A DNA stretch of 64,000 bases from Andreprevotia chitinilytica DSM 18519 (GCF_000711875.1 NZ_JONM01000012.1:1-64000); one strand, 5' to 3'; positions 48,101-55,151 are shown, numbered from the stretch's first letter. Made by a program: numbers and translations. Notes: generated by a model not told the origin, from the sequence alone.

Positions 48101-51100
48101 GCCCTTGCGCACCCTTGGCTTGCAGCACGGAGGACGGCAGGTCCGTCCAGTCGCTGGTATTCAGATCGGCGCTTTGCAGCTTGGCGGAGAAGAAGTTGCT
48201 GTCCTGATAGGACCAGACGAGAGTCGGCCCCGATGTCGCCACCGCCAGGTCTGGCGGGCTGAACATCCCCGGATAGGCATTGATGAAGGTGAGATTGGCA
48301 ACCGGCGGGGTGTTGTCCACCGTCACCAGGAAGTCGTAGCCCAGCACCGACAGCTTGTACTGACCGTCGTCCACCACCCGGCCGCTGGCATCGCGGCCAT
48401 CCCAGACCAGCTGGAATTCCTGCCCGATCAGGCTGTGATCGCGGCTGAAGGTGCGCACGAGGTTGCCCTTCGCATCGCTCACCGTGAACTCAAGGTGCAC
48501 CGGCTGCAAGACGCGATAGTGCAATTGCAGCTGATCCTGCACACCATCGCCGTTGGGCGAGATGTAGTCGAAATCCTTGTAGAGATCGGTGATCAGCGGC
48601 GTGTCGTCGTAGGCAATGCTTTGCTGGGCGCGCTTCTGATTGCCGGCCAGGTCTTCCACCGTCAGGCGAACGATGTAATTGCCGAATGCCGGCGGCACCC
48701 AGGTGGTGAACACGCCATCGACAATCGGCTGGGTCGACGACGGGGCAACCGAATGCCAATCCGTCGGCGTGGCGCTGCTGGCGTATTCAAGCGTATAGCG
48801 GGCGAAGTTCTGATCCGCCGCCGAGCCGCGCAGCAGAATGCCCTTGCCGGCGCCGACATACATCGCGCGCAGATCGGCTGTCAGGTTCAACAGCGAGCTG
48901 TAGCTCCAGATGTCGTTGGACCAGTTGTTGCTGCGCGGATAGCAGCTATCGGCATTGGCCGCAAAGAGACGCGGCGCCTGGAACAGCAAACTTCTGCCGC
49001 TGGGCAGGAACGGCCGCCCGGTGCTCGTCATGTCGGCGGTGTTGGAGAAATTCAGCTGCGTGCCGTTGCTTGGGTCCGCCGCGGCCGGATTGGCGGCATA
49101 CCAGCTGCCCAGGACCGGCATATAGGCGTAGCCATCCGTATCCGCCGAATACAGGCACGGAATGCCCTGATTGCAGACGATCAGTTCCAGCGAGCTGAAC
49201 GGATCGGCCCACAAATCGAAGTTATTGGCCGGAATCGCGGCCGGCGCAGCGATCTGGTTCAATGCACCGGTGATCAGATCCGCCGCATAGATGGTCGTCT
49301 TCGAGCTACCGCCACTCGATGTGGTGCTCATGACGCTGGCAGCGGCAGGGCCACCGGTCGACGCGCCAGAAGCAAAGATGAAGCCGTCAGACGTGCCGTT
49401 CCACTCCGAAGCCAGGATGTTGCCGCCGTAGCCGCACTCCCCGCACTCCCCGTTCGTGGCATTGGTGAGATCAGCCTGGAAGCCCTTCAGCAGGTTGAAA
49501 TCAGCATCGAAAGCGTTGAACAAGGCGGTGGAAACGTTGGTGCCGTTGACCCATTTCCGGCGTACGCCGCCCAGGAAGAAGCGCGACGAATCCAGCGACC
49601 AGCGAATCTGGTCGTAATCGAAATCGGTGCCGAGCTGGGCAGTCGGAATGCTGTGGCGCTCGCCGGACAGCAGATCGATCACCATCCAGTCCCACTTGTT
49701 GTTTTGATACAGGCGCAGCAGTGCACGTTGGCGATTCGGGGCGATCAGCACGCGTTGCAGGCTGTAACCGGTAGTGCCGATGAGCTGCGTCGGCGCGCTG
49801 CCGTCCACCGGCAGGCGCAACAGCTGCTGGGCATCGCCCTGCTGGGTTTCCACCACCACGGCCGAGCCATCGGCCAGCATTTGCTGCATGGTGATATTGG
49901 CGTAGGTCGCGATATTGGTGCCGGCCGGCGCCTTGGCCTGATTACTCATGAGCAGGCGGGTCTTGCTGCCATCACCCGCTGCGGTCCACACCTCGACCTG
50001 ATTGATGAAGGTGTTGTGCGCGTCGTAGTAATTGGTGCGGACAAACGCGATCTGGTCGTTGTTGGTCGCGACGGACAGATTGGTGACATTCGCGTCATTG
50101 GCAAACATGGCCGGCGAAATCACCGGTTTGATGTTCGTGCCATTGGCCAGCATCTGGTAGATCGACTTCGGATACGAAGCCGTCAGCGCGGTCTCGCTGG
50201 TCGAGAAATACAGATGCTGTTCATCACCGGCGAACTGGACGTTCTGGATCTCCGGCAGCTCGCAAGTCAGGTTGCGATAGGTCTCGTACGGCGTGCCGCT
50301 GGCGGCCAGGATCGGCGAGTGGTTGTTATCCAGCGTGACGGACACATCGCCCAGGGACGTGCCGGACGGATTGACGGCGCGAATCTTGTACACGCCGTCT
50401 TTCTGCAGGCGGCCGAGGTCATCCAGGCCGTTCCATTCGAAGCTGCCGGCCAGGGTTTGCTTCAGCTCGGCACCGGCGTAGGTGCGCACGACGCGGTTCT
50501 TGGCATCGAGCACTTGCACGGTGACATCAGTCGGCGCATCGGTGCGGAAACTGAACGTAGTGGTGTCTTTGATGCCATCGCCGTTGGGCGAGAAATACGG
50601 CTCGGTGATGAAGGTCTTGCCGGACTGGATCACCGTGCTGCGCGATGCGCTGTTGTTGGTCTTGTCGCTCTCTTCGATCTGGTTATCCGGATCGACCACG
50701 ACAAACAGCGTATGCGCCGCCAGCGTGCTGGCCGGTGCCCAGTTGAAGCTGGTTTGCAGCGTGGCCTGCGGCGCAATGGTCGGGACGGTGTTCGAGCCAA
50801 TGAGCGTGCCGCCGACGGCCGGATCGCCATCATAGGCGCGCACGACCACCGCGTTGGCGGCTTGCCCGCCCAGGTTGGACACCAGCGCCGAAATGACCAC
50901 CGGATCGCCCGGCTTGGGATTGTCCGGCGTCAGGCTGATATTGCCCGCCGCAATCGCCAGATCAGGCAGCGGCGTGACGGTCAGCGTGTTGAATGCGCTA
51001 TTGTCCGCACGGGTGATTTCGGTGATTTGCTGTGCCGGATCGACCACCACGTAGACGAGGCGCGTGCGGGCACCCAGCAAATGCGGCCAGGTCAGCGATA

Positions 51101-54100
51101 CCGTGGCCGACTGGGCCGGATTCAGTTGTGCAATGGTTTGCACCGCGCCGATCGGCGTGCCGCCCGCGGTCGGATCACCATCGTAGAACTGGACCTGCAC
51201 ATTGGTCGCAGCCACCGAGCCGGTGTTGCTCACCACGGCATGGATGCCGACATCGTGGCCTTCCAGTGTCGGGTTGCTGTCGAAGGTCAGATCGCGATAG
51301 CTCACCGCGAGATTGACGCCGGTCGCATCGCTGACCACGAACGGGAACGTGGCCACGTTGTTGCTGCGATCCGCATCGGCCAGCAGGTTTTCGCGATCCA
51401 GCTCGACCTTCAAGGTCCAGTTGCCGGACGACACGGCCTTCCAGGCCAGATCCTGCGAAACACTCTGCCCTGCCGCGATCTGCAGCGTGCGATCGGCCAC
51501 GTCGATGACTTGCGTGCCATCGGTCACCGAGTAGTGAACATGGAACGGCGAGCTGTCGATGGTGCCCTGGTTGACCAGCTTGATCTTGAAGCTGGCATCA
51601 CTGCCGACATACAGCGTATTGGCCAGGGTGATGTCGGAGGCGCTGACGGCCACATCCAGCGAGCTGGTGGTGCTGACGGTCACGGAGGCGGAATTATTCG
51701 AGCGATCGACATCGCCGGACGTCTGATCCGGATCGAGCACGATGGTGTAAACGGTATCGCCCGGGGTTTTCTTCACCGGGCTGAAATTGACCACCTGCGT
51801 GGCACGGCCAAGCAGGTTCAAGGTGGTCTGCGCGATCGGGGTGGCCTGGCTGCCTATGCCTTCGTAGAGCGCCACCTTCACATTGGTCGCATCGGTCTGG
51901 CCGATATTGGAGACCAGCGCGGAAATGCCCACCGGGGCCGGCAGCGTGCCGAGCTTGGCCGGCGTGACGGCAATATCGGTCGCAGAAATCGATAGATCGG
52001 TTTTAAGCGATGCCGGGTTGACGACGAAATTCAGGCTGGCGGTGTTATCCGCCTTGCTGGTTTCCACCGTCGCGCCCAACGGGTCGACCACGGCGGCCAG
52101 CGCATGGCTGCCCGCCTTGTTGAACGTGTTCCAGTTGGTGAGCAATGTGACACTCTGGCCGGGCGACAGCGGCGGCACCGACACATCGCTGCCGATCTGC
52201 ACGCCGTTCTGGCCGCCATCGTAGAAGCGCAACAAGCCAGTACCCGCGCCGACCGACCCGGTATTCGAGACCGTGACCGACAACTGCACGTAGCGCCCAT
52301 CGGTCGCGCTGGCCGGCGTTGCGGTCAGATTCGAGACGTTCCAGTTGACCAGCGCCCCGCTCTTGAGCACGCGCAAGGCCAAGGCGGTGGAATAGGTGCT
52401 GCCATCCCAGCTGCCGTCAGCCCGCTGGCTGCCATTGACGTACTTGAGCGCATCCTGCTGCCGGATGCCGTCCAGGCCTTGCACGGCGCTCAAGGCGATC
52501 AGCACATTGGCGGTATCGTGCACCGTGCTGGTCGACCCTTCGCCAAAACCGCCATCGCCGTTCTGGCGTTGCGCCAGAAACGCCAAAACCTTCGCCTTGA
52601 TCGAAGCAAGCGAAGGTTTGGTCTGCAGGGCGTTGACCACCGCGGTGGTCGGGAGTATTCGGCTGGCGCCACTACTGGCATCTCCCCATCCGCCATCGGG
52701 ATTTTGGGTTGCCAGCAAATAGGCTTCGGCCTTGCCCAGACTGGCGACGGTGCTTGTACTGCCACCGCCACGCTGCAGCGCCTGCATCGTCAGCGCCGTA
52801 TCCAGCGGATTACTCAAATAACCGCTTGCTGCACCCCAGCCACCATCGGCATTTTGGGCCAGCAACAAGGCGGCGATATCCGTCACCGCCTGGGACTGGC
52901 CGTTCAGCGACAGTGCACGCCGGGCCAGATAGTCGGCATTGCCGAGCGTTTGCGCACTCAGCCAGTCACGCGCCAGCAAATAGCCGCTGAACACGCCACC
53001 GGCGTTGTTGCTCAGCGTATCGATCGCGACCGTGGTGTCGCGCACACTGGTGAACGGGTTGTCCTGCCAGCTGCCGTACTTGCCTTGCGCGTTGCCCAGC
53101 CACTTCAGGCCATTGACCAGATCGGCGTTGGCGCTGCCAGACGGCGTGCTGGTGGTCGGATTCGACGGCGTGGCTGCGGCAGCCAGCGGCTCAAGCGTGG
53201 TATGGGCGATCGCGCGCCCGGCAGTCATGATCGACAGGCGGGTCTGGAATGCCTTGCGGACCTCGTTGATGGACGCAATCTGGGCATCCGTCGCCGTCTC
53301 GCCGGAGCGGGTCAGCAACACGTAGCCAAGACGGAATTCCTTCTTTGAGTCTGCAGCCGAGGGCACGCGCGGGCCTTCGGCAGCGATGATGTCGTCGACC
53401 GACACCATGTGCTTGGTGCCGTGCACCGTTACGCCGGTTTGCGGGAACTGGTTCGCCTGCGCATCGGTGGTTTCGATGTAGAAAAAGGGCGGCACCTCCT
53501 CCTTCTTGTACATCCCCATCAGGTAGAGATCGAGCGGGCTGTAGAACTGCCGCGCGGAAACGGAGGTGAACGTACCGTCGCCGTTGTCTTGCCACTGGTT
53601 GCCGTATTCGACCGATGCCCCGGTATCGAGCAGGAAGCTCCAGTGCGATTTATCCGGCCCGAGGAGGACATCGCTCGGTTTGCCATCCGGCCCGAGCACA
53701 TGCACCGAAGCCTCCCACTGGTGGAGGATTTCGTGGGCCAGCGTCGCCAGCACGTTTTCAAACTTGGGATCGAACGGATTCAGGTTATAGCGAGTCAAGG
53801 CCGCCATATCGACATAGGCCAGCAAGGTGCCGTTGCTGCTGCCGAACTGCTGGGTGTAGTCGAAATCCTTCAGCCCCAGACCCTTGACGTGGTTCTGGAC
53901 GGCGATGTGGAACGCCTCTGCGTTCTTGGTATCGGCGTTCGGGTTCGAGGTGTCGAAATCGAAGGACGTGAAAACGATCAGGAAATCGTATTTGTCCGGG
54001 TGGGTGCGGTAGAACTCCTTGGCCGCCACCGTACGCGGCTCGCCATTCGGCGCGCCGGTTTTCAGCAACATGTCGTAGTTGCCGAGCATTTCCATCACGG

Positions 54101-54266
54101 CAACGTTGTTGTTGTCGCCCTTGAATTTGGCCGTGAAGAAACCCGTGGTCGGGAAATCCGTCACCACCAGCGCATCCGCACCTGCCGTGGTCGGCCACAA
54201 CAGCTGCAGCGACGTCAAAAGCAACAGCGCAGCAAGCCAATTGAAGAGTCGGAATGTGCGCTGCAT
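33120..54266 (-). CDS. Giant exported multidomain Ig/CARDB/propeller protein (about 7048 residues)
   Basis: A signal peptide (RLFNWLAALLLLTSLQLLWP, cleaved near TAGA) starts the protein. Next is a metallopeptidase-like domain with HEILHQW (His178, Glu179, His182) and SPLDLYLMGM. An alpha-toroid follows with repeated QNADGGWG-type motifs (about 385-645), then several CARDB domains, and FlgD-like Ig modules each opening with SPNGDG and ending in WDG-type loops. A first PD40/TolB-like propeller lies at DNA 50250-48900, with more Ig/Fn3 modules. Later come a discoidin-like segment (42660-42240), a second propeller (41430-40540), MG-like repeats and a tandem Ig array (38810-35475). The C-terminal region has paired cysteines (LHCNECD) and a beta-rich tail (EGNFTLNAGMDMFGVLYG). 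The start at 54266 is the signal-peptide Met; the frame opens upstream to 54326. It is probably a secreted or surface protein; enzymatic activity is unproven. Confidence 0.88.
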   Translation of the reverse strand: MQRTFRLFNWLAALLLLTSLQLLWPTTAGADALVVTDFPTTGFFTAKFKGDNNNVAVMEMLGNYDMLLKTGAPNGEPRTVAAKEFYRTHPDKYDFLIVFTSFDFDTSNPNADTKNAEAFHIAVQNHVKGLGLKDFDYTQQFGSSNGTLLAYVDMAALTRYNLNPFDPKFENVLATLAHEILHQWEASVHVLGPDGKPSDVLLGPDKSHWSFLLDTGASVEYGNQWQDNGDGTFTSVSARQFYSPLDLYLMGMYKKEEVPPFFYIETTDAQANQFPQTGVTVHGTKHMVSVDDIIAAEGPRVPSAADSKKEFRLGYVLLTRSGETATDAQIASINEVRKAFQTRLSIMTAGRAIAHTTLEPLAAAATPSNPTTSTPSGSANADLVNGLKWLGNAQGKYGSWQDNPFTSVRDTTVAIDTLSNNAGGVFSGYLLARDWLSAQTLGNADYLARRALSLNGQSQAVTDIAALLLAQNADGGWGAASGYLSNPLDTALTMQALQRGGGSTSTVASLGKAEAYLLATQNPDGGWGDASSGASRILPTTAVVNALQTKPSLASIKAKVLAFLAQRQNGDGGFGEGSTSTVHDTANVLIALSAVQGLDGIRQQDALKYVNGSQRADGSWDGSTYSTALALRVLKSGALVNWNVSNLTATPASATDGRYVQLSVTVSNTGSVGAGTGLLRFYDGGQNGVQIGSDVSVPPLSPGQSVTLLTNWNTFNKAGSHALAAVVDPLGATVETSKADNTASLNFVVNPASLKTDLSISATDIAVTPAKLGTLPAPVGISALVSNIGQTDATNVKVALYEGIGSQATPIAQTTLNLLGRATQVVNFSPVKKTPGDTVYTIVLDPDQTSGDVDRSNNSASVTVSTTSSLDVAVSASDITLANTLYVGSDASFKIKLVNQGTIDSSPFHVHYSVTDGTQVIDVADRTLQIAAGQSVSQDLAWKAVSSGNWTLKVELDRENLLADADRSNNVATFPFVVSDATGVNLAVSYRDLTFDSNPTLEGHDVGIHAVVSNTGSVAATNVQVQFYDGDPTAGGTPIGAVQTIAQLNPAQSATVSLTWPHLLGARTRLVYVVVDPAQQITEITRADNSAFNTLTVTPLPDLAIAAGNISLTPDNPKPGDPVVISALVSNLGGQAANAVVVRAYDGDPAVGGTLIGSNTVPTIAPQATLQTSFNWAPASTLAAHTLFVVVDPDNQIEESDKTNNSASRSTVIQSGKTFITEPYFSPNGDGIKDTTTFSFRTDAPTDVTVQVLDAKNRVVRTYAGAELKQTLAGSFEWNGLDDLGRLQKDGVYKIRAVNPSGTSLGDVSVTLDNNHSPILAASGTPYETYRNLTCELPEIQNVQFAGDEQHLYFSTSETALTASYPKSIYQMLANGTNIKPVISPAMFANDANVTNLSVATNNDQIAFVRTNYYDAHNTFINQVEVWTAAGDGSKTRLLMSNQAKAPAGTNIATYANITMQQMLADGSAVVVETQQGDAQQLLRLPVDGSAPTQLIGTTGYSLQRVLIAPNRQRALLRLYQNNKWDWMVIDLLSGERHSIPTAQLGTDFDYDQIRWSLDSSRFFLGGVRRKWVNGTNVSTALFNAFDADFNLLKGFQADLTNATNGECGECGYGGNILASEWNGTSDGFIFASGASTGGPAAASVMSTTSSGGSSKTTIYAADLITGALNQIAAPAAIPANNFDLWADPFSSLELIVCNQGIPCLYSADTDGYAYMPVLGSWYAANPAAADPSNGTQLNFSNTADMTSTGRPFLPSGRSLLFQAPRLFAANADSCYPRSNNWSNDIWSYSSLLNLTADLRAMYVGAGKGILLRGSAADQNFARYTLEYASSATPTDWHSVAPSSTQPIVDGVFTTWVPPAFGNYIVRLTVEDLAGNQKRAQQSIAYDDTPLITDLYKDFDYISPNGDGVQDQLQLHYRVLQPVHLEFTVSDAKGNLVRTFSRDHSLIGQEFQLVWDGRDASGRVVDDGQYKLSVLGYDFLVTVDNTPPVANLTFINAYPGMFSPPDLAVATSGPTLVWSYQDSNFFSAKLQSADLNTSDWTDLPSSVLQAKGAQGLGVGDIVGKQFRLVVTDKAGNQTSTGVLTTEQLFLFSFTEVPVAVGGTKPTPPPVWAAPYIRQADTVGSLPLLDTLTGAAPIRFDYIESIKAPLQQVFVQYLDVTDNDGMPVSALDSQQWTEKPIAQFLDSFGKSVGNKPVDGLVSFLFDPANLLPQHKYLVRIKAVTDSGQAQLALYPYAVKFNDYLVILPDPFTGKVLVGDALAGYRATGAGAHHDGYAKVEVTLQSLVDQRFATPSTVGTVIAPDVQFGVNLDRWVNLAPCVDYNVQLVGTPNMPTDGRARAPLILSAPGVYTSACIDVNWRVRPEFAQACNQAPSGKDTITLHPKTYAGNKLVHLVFGRHRADGTDDILANWTDPADNVDVSYTLDTNGMQEGPQSGYFTRATDSAGHTSEATVSFTVSRQAPVAKITYPSAGAKVCGVKVTDPFGIKRNVVSVQGEMSDTAGMYYSLEYSSKNTPDNWIKINPAAVPFDDDIAGPTGAMGNATRMAVDTNPLCRYAPSDLCRDYHPVQWASDAKNNFPGVTQYAGSAGMLGLLEDKLNPDLNLRLKVYGTSGAMSCTDAMPINFDNFVDYQYGAIDHGLFTTNADGTAVNSTLTITVGEPLNATLEIYPAYYDDNHNLNLVDGASPVRTLANALPVFAGDSSYTWDGHDDSGQIAKDGVYAFRLRLSDGCVNELEKLFAVELDNTPPVVSVSDLMPGSLIGLEVRVNGLATDAHFASYSVQFATDSSPDVWLPINAGNKQVTPAGKLADWNTFGLNGGVTLRVQAADSVGNKTDVRIPLKVGDQKLIDAVSATPDPFSPNGDGRRDTVAIRYNLLQAVSGTIDILAPGGAKVRTLVSGVTMALGAGTQVWDGKNAQGQVQPDGIYTAHLTATSLDGVQTQTADAQFMLAATPPAITLLNPASAYITGKGMLTARINDAIPNTYSAYLNSGTSNTATQLVNSGAYDSTPLQITDLSLLPEGPYTLRITATDVAENSSELVKNFEIDRTPPKVSVTTPTEGAYLSARNGPIAIAGSVVEKNLASYALGIVVGNSSQQLPLLSGTSLPQPAITTSWDISKLADGAYQVALHADDLALQSGDAHVNVIVDNTPPVVAIRVPATGSYVRMPSDILGTAKDANFSSYTIDVAPGTQATATRWTTIGSGATAVDDGTLLKWQALPPDGPQTLRLTAVDKAGNVSVAYAEVIIDTVPPAAPINLAVTLANRHDAKLSWNANQEPDLAGYAIYRDGTRINTDLITDIHYLDPSLLAGPHAYTVTAFDKAGWESAPSNKVTVVVSTAQLVAKIFTPTNGKVVSNLLDIQGSANSGSDFKEYRVSIAPAGSTSWQLIRRSPVATVADSLANWDTTTLPQGATFQIKLEAEALDGSTASDVVSVSIDNVAPNAPLNLQAAATDANVALQWTANQEPDLAGYLLYRDGHLANAIGAVVGDLTPYLLVPNTYSDLNVADGVHAYTVFAVDKAGNTSPPSNVATVTVDTRPPHATIVQPTDGQKVGSNTYLLATSPDTDVAQVLFQYRPAAGGAWTNIGAPVTKAPWGIYWNPTGLPFGSYEFQAIATDLTSHVDPAPTSIHLTYTNLVPPDQLTLAAAVNGGDVTLSWPASTSPYLAGYVLKRLNPDGSSTVLNSTPITAVSYVDASLNDATYQYSVVAVDQQGNVSKDSPLASAIVYTPTLEQPFTPTVAANTALKGTGLPARHVQISTSTAVIANGDADAATGAFTVQVPLAAGDNRLTLRERDDNGNLSKAVAFHVLQVTRPAAPAGLAANVTGSTVALTWQANTEADLLGYYLAADQATPTIDPLDMSTVTGTVSSSQQYYDSTQGAWLFMPASFAFDNNTSTEWQPSPSQPVSGQWLALKLKQPAVIDNVTFGWDGTYVARDFNIDAYDGEVWVPVAKVRGNADVFQQVTLAQRYRTDQLRITLLASNACDGCTVGISEVKVGTLHTQTDPSYSATFNDGQHQLNVYAINTSAYESTPSTVPAAVGDTSVPAPVVLAASVNQSDVTLTWLASTSTNVAKYEVDRDGVKIGEVTDLTALTYLDPALPNGSYHYVVKPVGTDQLIGAASNDVVATIAVAGPPTTITLSALAPATGGEVDLSWLLGTGAVPNTYIVHRATQAGGPYVTLNGAWTSTQYVDHTVVNGTKYFYVVQSADAQGHLGSLSNEVSATPRDTVAPVTPVFISPTVAGSPISTRVPNADVLGMAEPGSTVTLTQGGATAGTTVAAADTLVKQLPMTNLNNWALSPDGRWLVNGNNPQLIDRYTAQSQSIPGVANANTSLFAPDGSSMLFIGSADGNNGNQLLYWDRTTAAAKVLNSVSMYGSGLAYAPDGRHAVVLNYVPGDTTYGGLYLVNLTSNVATPLVKAYPWSFGYQLSWSGDGKYLAFMQSNQLKVVDASSGNVSTVNEPGSPNSLMWSRDSSALYYTAQDPNPPYLNQIHRYTPQSGVVDALTNVQSNGYQYMALSPDGTSLAAVHDDYTLVRRSLTTGAEETLLGNDGRGKYSLSWMASGLMFYSNGSGITQVTPKGTFAFMQQRLANGNNQFGAYSTDAAGNRSPNAQPISVTLLTDALPDLVVAASDLTVIPASPMVGEPVRIAVQVRNVGAAAPATDLQVVLRDPQGQLTSLLAQAVPALAQNGSQTYLIDWKAPATGTYTLVATVDASNTVIEADETNNTASVSINVVDNALPTITVATDATHYAPGAQVAGTASLSNAGAAFTGTVRAHVEDAGGYLVQALPDQPVQNLAYASALTLNEPWDSTGIVAGDYVLVADLLDVNQVNIGTSRTRFTLDAVQQAQLSVSTDKASYGANEAVNATGTVQLSTNSTSAQNQTLRLRVVSPQGTTVAQAEQGGVTLLPGVAASEPLTFNTGALPPGTYTVVLEEQDATSGALQQAQTTFDIVASAVPNLGGTLTLDNAAPAIGSGFNAQLAVRNTGNVDLTGIPVSARVVDTSTGTELANVPAQASATVGTSWTGSAHFDTTGWPLKSLQVTLEATVSGQRVVLDRQTVKVIDNVPPVVSFVQPAAGAYVSGNPLAIVVSATDLNSRVVSTELSLDGQTWQKIAVQNIVQSTYVYNLVAADGPRTVYARATDTYNNVSAPVALSFILDNTPPTITVTGVTAGTTYTSGVTPVIAVADANLQGSTITLNGQPFTSGTPVPADGSYVLNVTATDKAGNTANSNITFVIAHTPPTVQIQLPLDGAIVRTPVMLQAAASGAQPVTKVEYQLDSDTTWTAMTAGTGGQYSISLTGQADGLHSAKVRATDNLGLVSTMPSVSWTVDNTPPAITVTGVAAGITYATTVTPVIAVADANLQSSTITLNGAAYVSGTPVTADGSYSLVVNAADKAGNTASSTVAFTIMHTPPTVAIQAPAAASFSRTPVVLQATASGAQTIAAVEYQLDADSTWTAMTAGTGGQYSASLTGLADGSHTAKVRATDSLGLVSTIPSVTWVVDNTAPVITVTGVTAGTTYSGSVTPAITVTDANLQSSTITLNGAAFVSGTAVTADGSYTLVVNATDKAGNTASSSVAFTITHTPPTATIVAPTAGLIAKTPISLIATASSAQTIAKVEYQLDSGTTWTAMTLAGSQYTASLTGLSDGSHTANVRATDSLGLVSAIPSVTWIVDNTAPVITVTGVTAGTTYTGTVTPSISVTDANLQGSTVTLNGAAYTSGTPVTADGSYTLVITGTDKAGNTATSNVAFVIAHTGPTATIQNPVNGVVAKTPITLQATASGNQAISKVEYQLDSTTTWTAMTAGTGSQYTASLTGLADGSHTVKVRATDSLNLVSANSSVTWVVDNTAPVITVTGVTAGTTYSTTVTPVIAVADANLQSSTTTLNGAAYVSGTAVTADGSYSLVVNATDKAGNTASSTVAFTITHSAPTVTIQAPTAGAFTRTPLTLQATATGAQTIAKVEYQLDSTTTWTAMTAGTGGQYTASLSGLADGSHTAKVRATDSLGLVSAVPSVTWTVDNTAPTITVTGVVDGNSYAATVTPVITVADANLQSSTITLNGAAYVSGTAVSANGSYSLVINATDKAGNTASKTVGFTIAHAVPTVSIQTPAVGLIAKTPITLLATASGTQTIAKVEYQLDSTTTWTAMTAGTAGQYSASLTGLADGSHTVKVRATDSLGLVSAIPSNTWVVDNTAPVITVTGVTAGSTYSISATPVITIADANLLDSTVTLDGNAYTSGTAVTTAGAHTLVIYAADRAGNTSRTSVAFTVQALNISGTLTAIPLQVPAGESTVFSVTIKNNGDDICQPGQTTSATITTQLLVRNPTTHAVIKEFDDSFTLAAGSQRNKSYTWTPPGAAGTTYELVWQATVNGTTVTLATSTLTVISAEPQVKLSAQASIDARSRVLVWLSCQKDWWVSANTSPLLTNQPCFTQRAGQIDAWLNTRGVPHQIVLDETSFTRALRTGQYNQYWLLGAIDAIKGSVGDELREMVYRGNTAVFDGNVTTWHDQSLFDIVGAKYTGRFVKPNQTVSINGAPLPTATLAGAGQPIRLQAQGGQVLATVPGTGAVEDVQSGQTGVTPYPAIVSQGYGRGKATLFGFDLVDSLNANATAWGSQLDAALGAMPGTLPSLYVLDDPIPVDLKLTNQGPVTKLDVVSTWPKNSAAWFAESNGASSDSGVEWGNVAFGDKQVLDLRLGYFAPSPEGAQRLDTSIADFYKNAWHPYTNVPLNYQVAGLETLVTSANNALTLLNPSSSANKTLVSQAIASLQSAAQSMRQGQYCTGLEQALTGIGALRSTSSLDIASSRWALDDLLHFAMLHCNECDPHVFARRAALTVKDQAVLVHNSTIAADPDFGEELEMTPVLVGGSASGADLYHQVTSTGYELLGKHVLYGDKALVAQAADVAKDGDRFFLEYFGQTKAQVKQGAYVIHGANFVSEVNSGHLNGSKGHVVWVVGDVTVNTPLANVGFSLPLVPGVAIIVEGNFTLNAGMDMFGVLYGIAPAQGTWNATLNAPLKVNGVMAVEGSMSLNGAIHVVPDDEYYESLIRKDASRGGE
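35475..38810 (-). repeat. Tandem in-frame repeat array encoding Ig-like modules
   Basis: Six full units of about 515 bases (about 172 residues) plus a seventh half unit lie within the giant gene. Each unit encodes (P)xITVTGVTAGTTY, then DANLQSSTITLNGAAYVSG and TDKAGNTAS followed by KVEYQLDSxTTWTAMTAGTG and KVRATDSLGLVSxxPSVTW. Adjacent units are highly similar at the DNA level, with conserved blocks such as CCCGTCACCGTGATG recurring near 35690, 36187, 36706, 37219, 37735, 38258 and 38769. The array probably changes length by recombination or slippage. Confidence 0.9.
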
Positions 54267-54273
54267 TTGGCGG

Positions 54274-54765
54274 TTACTTTGTGGACGGAGGGAGGAGAGA
54301 CATCTGGCCAGCACCCGCTGCGCCACTTGCCTGGGAAATGGTCCGTACCGGGACCATGCGCAGCTCGGCCTTGGGCCTTGCGCTGGAAATCACCCGCAAC
54401 GGGGCGGCCTTACCATTTGCGCCGGCGGGAAACATCCAGACCATCTCGTCGCCGGCGGCAGTCGGCCGCAGCAAGACCAGACGATCGGGAAGCACATCAA
54501 CCAGCCTTGCACCGGACTTGTCCGCCTGAGTGCCCTTCTTGAGCTGCTGCAGGCTGCCATCCGGCAGGCGTACCACCGCCATGCCATCGTTTGGCGCCAA
54601 GGCCATGAGCGCGATGGATTCCAGGTTGTCGGGCAGATGCGGGGCGGCTTGGGAGGTGGCCGGCTTGGGCGCGGCCAGCTTCTGGGAAGCAGCCGCCAGC
54701 GCAAGCAGCGGGCAGCAGGCGAGCAGGAGAAAGACGCAGCGACACGCGTACGCTGACAAGCGCAT
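54274..54765 (-). CDS. Small exported GspC/PilP-like protein preceding the giant gene
   Basis: This protein of about 163 residues has a signal peptide with several cysteines (RLSAYACRCVFLLLACCPLL, cleaved near ALAAAS). Its beta-rich periplasmic domain reads LESIALMALAPNDGMAVVRL, PDGSLQQLKKGTQADKSGAR, LVDVLPDRLVLLRPTAAGDE. The last part recalls the GspC/PilP homology-region pattern (AV.R.PDG....L..G......LV.V..DRVVL). The C-terminus is Gly/Ala/Ser-rich. It ends 7 bases before the start codon of the giant gene and is probably co-transcribed. It may act in export or anchoring of that protein. ATG at 54765 was chosen as it begins the signal peptide. Confidence 0.65.
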   Translation of the reverse strand: MRLSAYACRCVFLLLACCPLLALAAASQKLAAPKPATSQAAPHLPDNLESIALMALAPNDGMAVVRLPDGSLQQLKKGTQADKSGARLVDVLPDRLVLLRPTAAGDEMVWMFPAGANGKAAPLRVISSARPKAELRMVPVRTISQASGAAGAGQMSLLPPSTK

Positions 54766-55151
54766 TCGAAGATGCCCCCTGGATGCCGCCGCGTTCTCTG
54801 AAAGCACGACTGGCAAGAAATTTATTAGAAATTCCCAGTTGATTACTGGGCAATTACAAAAATAATGGCCGGAATGTAACCACTGTCATTCTGCATGTCA
54901 ACGTCATTCATATTTCAGCTTATGAAAAATCCGAGCTGCGAAATTTCTCGGTATGGACGTTTTGACTGACAGGGCGGTGAGGTATGTAGAAAGACGCTAT
55001 GCGGGGGGCTTTTGATCGAGCGGGGGAGGATGAAAACAGAAACGGCACGGCGGACTTTCAGAACCTGTTCACGCGCTTTTGAAATGTCGCGCCCCAGTGA
55101 ACAGGTGCGGCGCAATGCCCTACGGGGATTGCGCCCTACGAACTGGTATGA

